Assembly (NCBI GenBank): GCA_023128035.1
Contig: JAGMES010000063.1
Coordinates: 1 to 24,689, forward strand
Length of the DNA: 24,689 bases
Direction: 5' to 3'
Source: Halanaerobiales bacterium
GTDB lineage: Bacteria > Bacillota_F > Halanaerobiia > DY22613
The position numbers and the translations under genes were made by a program. Position 1 is the first letter of the stretch. Each line of letters begins with the position of its first letter. This document shows positions 16,299-21,904 of the stretch, piece after piece. The notes under the pieces were generated by a model that saw nothing but the letters and a program-made list of their open reading frames with translations, searched no databases and was not told the DNA's origin.

Positions 16299-17381
16299 TC
16301 ACCATCCTTGTTCAGCTAATTTGATATATGGTAATATCTCTTCTAACAACTCAGGTGTCATTAAATCCACTCTTAATAACTCGTCATTTGTTAGAAAAAT
16401 TCCATGACCTTCCCTATATCGAACAATCTCACGAGCTAAATCTATATTAACTCCAGGAATGTCCAAAATATCACCCAATGGAGCAGAATTAATGTTCAAA
16501 CGATAATCTTCAATAATCTCAAAAACCTTTTCTGTTTTCACTTCATATTCTTTACCATCAGTATGAATCACAACAGTCCCATGATGATCATTCCTATAAA
16601 TCTCAACATCCTTCCATTTGAGCCTCTCTAATACCTCTTCAGTCGGATGACCATAACTATTTTCACCAACCTGGATTATAGCTACTTCAGGAGTTACAGA
16701 TGCTAAAAAGATATTACTAGTAGAATACTTGCTACCATGGTGACCTACTTTTAAAATATCGCTTTCCAGATCAACATTATTTACAAGAAACAGATCTTCA
16801 GTATCAAAACCAGCATCACCTGTTAATAAAAATTTCACATCACCATAAGTAACTTTTAGGACAATGGAAACATTATTCACATCATCTCCATAATCCAATT
16901 GATCTTCAAAAGGTGCTAAAACCTCTATATCCAAAAGTGAATTTTCTGTGATAATCTTCTCACCTGCCAATACTGTTCGAAATGGAATTTTTTCTTCTTG
17001 AATGGTTATTAAGTAATTCTCGAAAACTCCTGCTGGGTATACTACACCCGGATCAATAACTTCTTTTACTGAAATTCCTGAAAGTACAGTAATCAAACCA
17101 CCGATGTGATCAGCATGTGGGTGTGTACCAATTACTAAATCTAACTCTTTTATACCCAACCTTCGAATATATATCAAAATCTTTGTACCCTGATCTGGAT
17201 ACCCTCCATCAATTAATATATCTGTCCCATCTGATGTATGTAATAATATTGAATCACCCTGGCCTACATCAATAAAATGTACTTCCATTCCTGGTTCAGT
17301 CTCAGCAGATACAATGATAACTTGACTGAATAATGAAAAAATTATTGTTCCCAAAATCATAATCTTAATTAACGTTTTCAT
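16299..17381 (-). CDS. Secreted ComEC-like metallo-beta-lactamase-fold hydrolase with HhH domain
   Basis: Predicted exported hydrolase of 360 residues. A signal peptide (MKTLIKIMILGTIIFSLFSQ, cleavage probably after VSA near residue 26) precedes a metallo-beta-lactamase domain: FIDVGQGDSILL, the metal motif THPHADHIGG (about 86-95), LTGDAG, and KVGHHGSKYSTS. This set matches the ComEC C-terminal nuclease-like domain. The last 70 residues hold a ComEA-type helix-hairpin-helix (LNINSAPLGDILDIPGVN), a non-specific DNA-binding fold, so DNA is a plausible substrate. I start at ATG 17381, ten bases after AAGGAG. The frame stays open to 17498 only because it runs back through a tRNA remnant; that extension is not protein-coding. 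Confidence 0.92.
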   Translation of the reverse strand: MKTLIKIMILGTIIFSLFSQVIIVSAETEPGMEVHFIDVGQGDSILLHTSDGTDILIDGGYPDQGTKILIYIRRLGIKELDLVIGTHPHADHIGGLITVLSGISVKEVIDPGVVYPAGVFENYLITIQEEKIPFRTVLAGEKIITENSLLDIEVLAPFEDQLDYGDDVNNVSIVLKVTYGDVKFLLTGDAGFDTEDLFLVNNVDLESDILKVGHHGSKYSTSNIFLASVTPEVAIIQVGENSYGHPTEEVLERLKWKDVEIYRNDHHGTVVIHTDGKEYEVKTEKVFEIIEDYRLNINSAPLGDILDIPGVNIDLAREIVRYREGHGIFLTNDELLRVDLMTPELLEEILPYIKLAEQGW

Positions 17382-17408
17382 CTTATATTCACTCCTTAGT
17401 GATAATAA

Positions 17409-17432
17409 AAAACAACCATCATTGGTTGTTTT
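17409..17432 (-). terminator. Terminator hairpin between tRNA remnant and hydrolase gene
   Basis: 10-bp perfect stem (AAAACAACCA 17409-17418 with 17423-17432) with leftward T run. It was presumably the terminator of the tRNA unit that once read into this locus. Confidence 0.75.
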
Positions 17433-17453
17433 AGGTATTTTTATAAATAATAA

Positions 17454-17512
17454 TGGTGCGATCGAACGGGGTAAAACCAGCACGGATAAAATATCCATCG
17501 GATTTTAAGTCC
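17454..17512 (-). pseudogene. Chimeric tRNA remnant: tRNA-Leu(UAA) middle joined to tRNA-Val 3' end
   Basis: Read leftward, 17512-17480 is 33 bases identical to the anticodon and variable arms of the tRNA-Leu fragment at 21626-21658. It is followed by a damaged T-arm (GGTTTTACC) and then CCCGTTCGATCGCACCA (17470-17454), identical to the 3' end of tRNA-Val at 21748-21764. The join can be explained by deletion between the two similar T-arms. There is no 5' half, and the T-loop is lost, so it is non-functional. Confidence 0.85.
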
Positions 17513-17668
17513 TTTTGTTCCCCCTGCACTCACCCCTTAAGCACCACCTGAACAAAACCGCAGGAGAACTAAGGAATGACGGTATATCAGACCATACGCA
17601 CTATCAATGAAACAACCTAAAACAAGTTATTGAATTATGGGGTGTAGGGATTTTTGCAGGGGAACTGT
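17454..17668 (-). repeat. Left arm of inverted duplication
   Basis: This stretch is the inverted counterpart of 21469-21764, at roughly 85-90 percent identity outside an 83-base deletion. It has about 145 bp of non-coding arm sequence (17523-17668) plus the tRNA chimera. At the arm/tRNA junction the copies differ: here GGGAACAAAA replaces the right copy's TAGACGCATC. The arm holds two TGYAGGGRA motifs 12 bases apart (17643 and 17655) and another at 17528-17518 (minus). Confidence 0.85.
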
Positions 17669-17974
17669 TAGTAAAAACTGTTTTAACTGTCTCCCTACAG
17701 GTCTATTCATAAGTGAATTGATCTTTATGATTGAATAGTTAATATCACTACAAATCCCTACCTCTATTATAAGGAAATTCAAGATACCTGTCAATGGTAA
17801 TAATCGTTAGAGGACAACAATTAAAACATAAATACAGCCCTAATAAGATTACCTATAGAGACATTTAAATATCGCAGAAGATAACTTTATTCTGAACTAA
17901 AAACATGATAGCATTAATAGAATTGTAAAAAGAATAATGGCAAACCATATTTAAAGGAAATATTATTATCCTAG

Positions 17975-18003
17975 TTGTAAATATTATTAATTAATGTTAT
18001 AAT
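17975..18003 (+). promoter_or_regulatory. Promoter of candidate small RNA
   Basis: -35 TTGTAA (17975-17980), 17-base spacer, -10 TATAAT (17998-18003). The predicted start site (about 18009-18010) coincides with the base of a 15-bp hairpin. Confidence 0.65.
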
Positions 18004-18009
18004 AAAAAT

Positions 18010-18111
18010 ACGGGTAGCTTTATCAAATGGAATTTACACACACATCCATCCCCTATATTGCTACCCGTATTTTTCTTGAACTCCTTTGGTTAATCCCTTA
18101 GGAGTTTTTTT
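18010..18111 (+). ncRNA. Candidate structured small RNA
   Basis: Compact unit with its own promoter and no ORF. The first element is a 15-bp perfect stem (18004-18018 with 18060-18074) whose 41-base loop can form ATGGA/TCCAT and contains an ATCCATCCCC stretch. It is followed by T residues and then by a second hairpin (18079-18085 with 18100-18106) with a seven-T tail. Ends could be near 18075 or 18111. I know no family for it. It may be a regulatory RNA of the element, or simply a double terminator for an unrecognised transcript. Confidence 0.5.
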
Positions 18112-18141
18112 GTTATTTAAAGACATTTATTATATTATAAG

Positions 18142-18170
18142 TTGACTAAAAAGCAAAATAGTGGTAGCAT
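18142..18170 (+). promoter_or_regulatory. Candidate promoter of XRE pseudogene
   Basis: -35 TTGACT (18142-18147), 17-base spacer, -10 TAGCAT (18165-18170), 36 bases before the ATG. Confidence 0.45.
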
Positions 18171-18205
18171 AATACTGTATCAAACAACTATTAGGAGGTT
18201 TTTTT

Positions 18206-18412
18206 ATGATTAATACTAGCAAATTAGAGGGATTTATGCACTCTAAAGGCTGGAGTGAACCCATGTTAGCCAGAGCATTAGGTGTTGATTATTCCTATCT
18301 ATACAGATTACTTTGAGGAGAGCGAAATGGGGGTGGGAAGGTTTACATTGGCATACTAAGAATTTGTAAAAACGAAGGGTTAAATGTGTTTGATTTTCTA
18401 AATATAGAGTAA
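18206..18412 (+). pseudogene. XRE-family HTH regulator, interrupted by one TGA
   Basis: AGGAGG precedes ATG 18206. Codons 1-36 encode an HTH region (KGWSEPMLARALGVDYSYLY then RLL), a TGA stands at 18314-18316, and the same frame continues with GERNGGGKVYIGILRICKNE and ends at TAA 18410-18412. The two parts together make one small Cro/SinR-like protein of about 67 residues (YLYRLL-x-GERNGGGK). The most likely cause is CGA or TGG to TGA. Everything else (start, ribosome-binding site, frame) is intact, so the mutation looks recent. Recoding is possible but there is no evidence for it. Confidence 0.8.
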
Positions 18413-18413
18413 C

Positions 18414-18489
18414 AAAAAAAAGAGTGACCTGTTATCCTATGAGAAAAGTGGGGATAGGATTAGAGCTTAACAGGTCACTCTTCGAGGAT
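18414..18489 (-). ncRNA. Candidate small RNA divergent from the XRE repressor
   Basis: A leftward promoter (18496-18524) would start RNA near 18489. The next bases fold into one long hairpin: a 14-bp perfect stem (18469-18482 with 18420-18433), an 8-base bulge, a 7-bp stem (18454-18460 with 18434-18440) and a 13-base C/U-rich loop containing CCCC. Eight U follow (about 18421-18414). The unit is thus promoter plus terminator hairpin, about 76 nt, with no room for a protein. It shares an ATCCNATCCCC-like stretch with the candidate RNA at 18010-18111. It lies convergent to the broken XRE gene. Confidence 0.6.
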
Positions 18490-18568
18490 AACAACATTAT
18501 ACAACATAGTTGTTTATTTGTCAGTAACTATGTTGACTATTTCTCGACTTTATTGTATAATGTTGTTA
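18489..18568. promoter_or_regulatory. Symmetric divergent promoter/operator region
   Basis: Rightward promoter: -35 TTGACT (18533-18538), 17-base spacer, -10 TATAAT (18556-18561), driving the XRE gene. Leftward promoter: -35 CTGACA (18524-18519), 17-base spacer, -10 TATAAT (18501-18496), driving the small RNA. A 16-bp perfect inverted repeat covers both -10 regions (18489-18504 with 18553-18568). Inside it are operator-like sites AACATAGTTGTT (18503-18514) and its partial inverse (18523-18534). This looks like a repressor-controlled switch region. Confidence 0.75.
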
Positions 18569-18593
18569 GTAATCGTTATAAGGAGGTTATAAA

Positions 18594-19118
18594 ATGCTTA
18601 AATTGAGTTTTGAATTTAAAGTATTGGCTAAAAAGATTAAGGATTTTAAGAAGGAAAATAAGCTTACATATGAGCAAATCGGAAACGCCCTTGGTGTAGA
18701 TAAGAGCCACGTACATAGAGTTATTAACATGGAAACTTATCCTTCTTTACCCTTCCTCATTCGTCTTGCAGAATTCATGAATCTACCTTTATATGCTCTT
18801 TTTGTTCCACCTGTAGAAATGATAAGACAGGAATTTGCAGAGCAAGTAAATAAGCATATAAAGGAATTAGACTGGAATCACGCTGAATTAGAAGAAAAGA
18901 CTGATATTTCACAGTTGAGATTAATGGATATTGTCAAGGGGAACTCATCACCTACAAACGAAGAATTAAAAACCCTTGCAACAGTATTAGCACTAAAAGA
19001 AAGAATCAACTATCTAGAAGTAAAACTGAACCTAATGAAAAGCCTTCTAACTGATCTCGATTTAAAAGATAACCAAATCGAAAATATCTTGCAATATATA
19101 AAAGACAATCTAAAATAA
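18594..19118 (+). CDS. XRE-family transcriptional regulator with two HTH domains
   Basis: Predicted DNA-binding repressor of 174 residues, cytoplasmic. The first HTH covers about residues 10-65 (LTYEQIGNALGVDKSHVHRV, then PSLPFLIRLAEFMNLPLYALF). A second, more divergent HTH covers about 80-132 (DWNHAELEEKTDISQLRLMD, then PTNEELKTLATVLAL). The C-terminal 40 residues are helical and coiled-coil-like (ERINYLEVKLNLMKSLLTDL), probably for dimerisation. AAGGAGG lies seven bases before ATG. It is transcribed from the divergent promoter region and probably represses itself and the opposing small RNA. It may be the element's master repressor. No protease or Peptidase S24 domain is present. Confidence 0.9.
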   Translation: MLKLSFEFKVLAKKIKDFKKENKLTYEQIGNALGVDKSHVHRVINMETYPSLPFLIRLAEFMNLPLYALFVPPVEMIRQEFAEQVNKHIKELDWNHAELEEKTDISQLRLMDIVKGNSSPTNEELKTLATVLALKERINYLEVKLNLMKSLLTDLDLKDNQIENILQYIKDNLK

Positions 19119-19130
19119 CTTTTAAACCAA

Positions 19131-19162
19131 AAAACTCCTCGGGTAATCTCCCTAGGAGTTTT
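19131..19162 (+). terminator. Terminator after XRE regulator
   Basis: 9-bp stem (19131-19139 with 19154-19162) plus inner GGG/CCC. The stem sequence AACTCCT/AGGAGTT is shared with the terminator at 18079-18106. It may work in both directions. Confidence 0.75.
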
Positions 19163-19393
19163 AACTATTTACGAATATTTTAGTTTATTATGAGTAAAAG
19201 TCCTGCTAATCACGCTTATGTTTGATCTCATCCCTTGAATATTTATTCACCTGCTAAGAGGACAGAGCTACTTATGTAGACGTATATACATACAATAATG
19301 AATAATAAAAAAGAGACCCTTATTTTTTAAGAGCCTTTCCCAAAATGGATTACCTATTATATGTATTAGTTTCCCTCTGTCTGAATCTTCCTC
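19163..19393. other. Non-coding gap
   Basis: AT-rich stretch between the convergent XRE gene and peptide gene. I see no gene. A run near 19308-19340 (AAAAAGAGACCC...TTAAGAGCC) is not a convincing terminator. Confidence 0.3.
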
Positions 19394-19555
19394 CTAAGAA
19401 TCACTATCAGGAACAGGTTTTTCGGTTGTCACTATAGGTGGATAAGGTATACTTATATTAGTAGTACCACCCACAGGATGTGGATCAGCAAAAACAGCCA
19501 CACTTCCCACAAATAACAACGCTACCAAACTCAAAATACAAACTACCCTCTTCAT
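19394..19555 (-). CDS. Exported small propeptide, candidate Phr-like signalling peptide
   Basis: Short gene of 53 residues starting at ATG 19555 after GCGGGGGT. Residues 1-23 form a clear Sec signal peptide (MKRVVCILSLVALLFVGSVA then VFA), with predicted cleavage before DPHPVGG. The 30-residue mature part is short, Pro/Thr-rich and without Cys, and ends in PVPDSDS; it contains IPYPPIV. The gene starts 27 bases after the stop of a TPR protein gene in the same transcript, the classic layout of a Rap-Phr or other RRNPP receptor-pheromone pair. The active peptide cannot be told from one sequence; candidates are a 5-8 residue piece around IPYPPIV or the C-terminus. I recognise no specific family, so signalling is inferred. 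Confidence 0.7.
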   Translation of the reverse strand: MKRVVCILSLVALLFVGSVAVFADPHPVGGTTNISIPYPPIVTTEKPVPDSDS

Positions 19556-19582
19556 AAGTTTACCCCCGCTTTCTTTTATTTT

Positions 19583-20553
19583 TTATATTTTTTCATAATA
19601 AGGTGTATCTTTTAGTTTGTTTTTCAAGTTATCCCGAAAAGATTTTAAATTATTATGTTTGTATTCATCCATTACTTCATTAATCTTCATTAATGTATCG
19701 CAAGCTTTAACAGTCGCATCTGCTTTTTTAAAGTAGTCAAAAGAAAGATATAAAATGTCTAATGCTGTGAATAGTTGATTATCGCGTAATTCAATCATTG
19801 CCTCGGTATAGTATATGTAACCTAATACCAGATCATTATTATATGTAGTAGCTAATCTTTCCCCTTTTTCTAAGTATTCTTGCGCTATTTCAGAAATACC
19901 ATCTGGATCTGATTTTAAATAAAACTCTGCTAAGTTACAATATACTTCTGCTAAATCCTGTTCTTCACAATACTTGATAGAATCCTCCAGTATTTCAATT
20001 GCTTTATCATACCTTTCCTTATGGTAATAATAAACACTGTAATGATTTCGTACTTTCCATTTACGCCTGCTAGATAAGGAATCAAAATGCTCATTAGCCA
20101 AATCCAAATAATGTTTTGTTTCTTCTAAATTACGTTCGTCAGGGTTATTATTTTTCAAAGTTAAATGTACCCATGCGATATTAATATATACTCCTACTAA
20201 AAGATTAATGTCATCAGTTTCAGTTGTAAGCTCTTTAAATATTTCGAGAGCTACATTTGCTTTACCTAAAAAACCTTTAGCAACACCCTTATACTTTTTT
20301 AATTCAAAAGTTTCTGCACCAATGTTATACTCCAATGCTTCTTCAATACAACCTAGTGCTTTAGCATGTTGATTAAAAGTAATTAAACCTTTTGCTTTTA
20401 AATATGTTGTCTTTGCAAGCATTTCTTTATTATTTCGGGATGTTTCTACTGCAATACTAATATTCGACACGAATTCTAACAAATCCTTCTTTTCCAACTT
20501 TTTTTAGCTTCTTCATAAAATCTCATTGGAGATAATTCTAATATTGTATCCAT
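19583..20553 (-). CDS. TPR-repeat regulator (Rap/RRNPP-like), apparent -1 shift at A7 near 5' end
   Basis: All-helical TPR protein. The main frame (304 codons from TTG 20497) has repeated TPR helices, for example ALGCIEEALEYNIG, VYINIAWVHLTL, YYHKERYDKAIEILEDSI, LAEVYCNLAEFYLKS and LGYIYYTEAMIEL. No HTH is visible, so it is more like Rap than PlcR/AimR. TTG 20497 has no ribosome-binding site. A better start, ATG 20553 with GGGGGAAAG upstream, opens MDTILELSPMRFYEEAKK but leaves the TPR frame at the run of seven A (20505-20499) and stops after 25 codons. One more A would fuse the two as EEAKKKLEKKDLLEF, giving about 324 residues. This is either a frameshift mutation, slippage, or a sequencing error. 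The exported-peptide gene follows. Confidence 0.75.
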
Positions 20554-20596
20554 AACACACTTTCCCCCTTATATTTTCTACTTAAACTCACTCTCC

Positions 20597-20644
20597 TGTG
20601 AAATCTCCCAGATCAGGCTTTTTGTCGTAATGCAAAATTTCACA
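20597..20644 (-). promoter_or_regulatory. Structured 5' leader of TPR gene, unidentified
   Basis: An 8-bp stem (TGTGAAAT/ATTTCACA, 20637-20644 with 20597-20604) begins at the predicted transcript start and encloses a 32-base region with TTACGACAAAAAGCC and GATCTGGGAG. It could be a small riboswitch-like element or a protein site; I cannot match it to a known class. Confidence 0.4.
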
Positions 20645-20649
20645 TTTTT

Positions 20650-20679
20650 ATTATATCACCCACAGAAAACTATTTTCAA
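20650..20679 (-). promoter_or_regulatory. Promoter of TPR-peptide cassette
   Basis: Read leftward: -35 TTGAAA (20679-20674), 18-base spacer, -10 TATAAT (20655-20650). It lies about 95 bases before the ATG at 20553. Confidence 0.7.
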
Positions 20680-21468
20680 TAGTTTACTTGTAATTTTTAC
20701 AAATAATTAAATTTTCTGTATAAATAAAACTTTGTAATTTGGTGACACCGAAGCCATATTATCATATATTTAAGTCTGTTTTATCTCTTTTAATACTTAG
20801 AAATGTTAAATAATTATATTATTTCATACCCGACGATGTAAGGGAGGAGGGATTATATAAAAGTTTCACTATTGAGGAATTACTTACCTATTTATTTTCT
20901 TTTTCTAACTATCTAATAAAAACAACTATAAGCAAAGTAAAAAATTTAATAAATGTTATAGCCCTCCTTGCAGGCACATTGACAGACTTAAGTTACTCTA
21001 TATATCTCACTATGTCTTTTTTATCCAAGTAGCTTAGAGGGGCGATTAGGGACTTTAAAACTTATTTTATATAGAAACATAGTTGTTTTATATTATTACA
21101 TATAGTTTATAGTTATTTAATAATATATACCAATTCTCTCTATAAGTAAACAATAAGATGCAATCCGAATAATTCTTAAGTGTAATTAGCAGTGTAAAAT
21201 GCTTTATATAAGTCATACCCACCTGATAGCGGTTTTGACAGAATCTAATTACATCCCATACCGTACTATCTCTTTTTTATTTAAACAGCTTAAAAAGGGG
21301 AATAGGAGGGTTTATTCTTATTTTAATTTATATTATGTTGTAATATATTTATTTTATTTTGTTAGATATGATTTATTACTATTTTGTAATTATTGCTAAT
21401 ATGTATTTTATCTTTCTTTCTTAGTATCTTTCATAACTGTACTCAATCCACTTTAAAACCAACACCTG
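20680..21468. other. AT-rich stretch without a convincing gene
   Basis: Nearly 800 bases with no ORF having both a start and a ribosome-binding site. A 72-codon open frame without a start codon (plus strand, 20817-21032) reads protein-like (PDDVREEG then FTIEELLTYLFSF) and may be a gene remnant. The 12-mer AACATAGTTGTT (21076-21087) is identical to the operator-like site at 18503-18514. Confidence 0.4.
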
Positions 21469-21613
21469 ACAGTTCCCCTGCAAAAATCCCTACACACCAC
21501 AATTCAATAACTTGTTTTAGGTTGTTTCGTTGATAGTGCATATGATCTGGCATACCGTCATTCCTTAGTTCTCCTGCGGTTTTATCTCAGGTGGTACTTA
21601 AGGGGTGAGTGCA

Positions 21614-21684
21614 GGTAGACGCATCGGACTTAAAATCCGATGGATATTTTATCCGTGCCGGTTCGAGTCCGGCTCCCGGTACCA
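21614..21684 (+). pseudogene. tRNA-Leu(UAA) lacking its 5' end
   Basis: From the D-loop onward it is a good tRNA-Leu: GGTAGACGCA, anticodon arm TCGGA-CTTAAAA-TCCGA (anticodon TAA), long variable arm, T-arm GCCGG-TTCGAGT-CCGGC, acceptor 3' strand TCCCGGT, A, CCA. The 5' acceptor strand (ACCGGGA expected) is absent; upstream is the element arm sequence. This is what displacement by an insertion in the tRNA would leave. A degenerate 5' half (ACT-TAA-GGGG, 21595-21604) is conceivable but unconvincing. Confidence 0.75.
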
Positions 21685-21687
21685 TTT

Positions 21688-21764
21688 GCGATCGTAGCTC
21701 AGTAGGCTAGAGCGCCACGTTGACATCGTGGAGGTCGGCGGTTCGAGCCCGTTCGATCGCACCA
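21688..21764 (+). tRNA. tRNA-Val (GAC)
   Basis: Complete cloverleaf: acceptor GCGATCG/CGATCGC, D-arm GCTC/GAGC, anticodon arm CCACG-TTGACAT-CGTGG (anticodon GAC, Val), T-arm with TTCGAGC, encoded CCA. It follows the tRNA-Leu fragment by three bases. With the original promoter side replaced by element sequence, its expression is uncertain. Confidence 0.92.
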
Positions 21765-21793
21765 TCAGAAACGATAAAATCTAACACATAAAA

Positions 21794-21832
21794 AAAAGAA
21801 CTGTAGGGAATTCTGCTCCCTACAGTTCTTTT
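21794..21832. terminator. Terminator after tRNA-Val and integrase (bidirectional)
   Basis: A 16-bp perfect stem (21794-21809 with 21817-21832) with T run on the right and A run on the left, so it can stop both the rightward tRNA and the leftward integrase transcripts. The stem includes the recurring TGTAGGGA motif. Confidence 0.88.
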
Positions 21833-21904
21833 ATACAGTAAATGTCAGTAAAGTTTATTTCAAGTGTCAGTAAGAAGTCCGTTTAAAATCCCCTTATGCA
21901 TGGC

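Larger units (their letters stand above)
21469..21764 (+). repeat. Right arm of inverted duplication
   Basis: Inverted counterpart of 17454-17668. It contains about 145 bp of arm sequence with two TGYAGGGRA-type motifs (minus strand, near 21473-21494), then the tRNA-Leu fragment and the full tRNA-Val. It marks the junction between tRNA locus and mobile DNA. Confidence 0.85.

Noticed and set aside
17382..17498. N-terminal extension of 39 codons on the metallo-hydrolase frame
   Set aside because: It is a translation of the tRNA chimera and a terminator hairpin. The ATG at 17381 has a good ribosome-binding site and directly opens a signal peptide.
18424..18606. 60-codon rightward open frame across the divergent promoter region
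   Set aside because: No ATG start with a ribosome-binding site; it reads through a hairpin, both promoters and operators, which explain the sequence better.
18414..19118. Type I toxin-antitoxin or type III TA system
   Set aside because: No small hydrophobic toxin ORF opposite the RNA and no tandem-repeat antitoxin RNA before a ToxN-like gene; the neighbour is a two-HTH repressor.
18594..19118. XRE protein as the antitoxin of a HigBA-type pair
   Set aside because: No adjacent RelE/HigB-like toxin gene on either side; a divergent promoter and operators fit a repressor better.
21199..21399. 66-codon rightward open frame
   Set aside because: No ribosome-binding site, very AT-rich and Tyr/Leu/Phe-rich composition as expected by chance, no recognisable motif.
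21614..21684. Group I intron in tRNA-Leu(UAA)
   Set aside because: Such introns interrupt the anticodon loop. Here the anticodon arm is continuous and the break is in the D-loop, next to integrase-type arm sequence.
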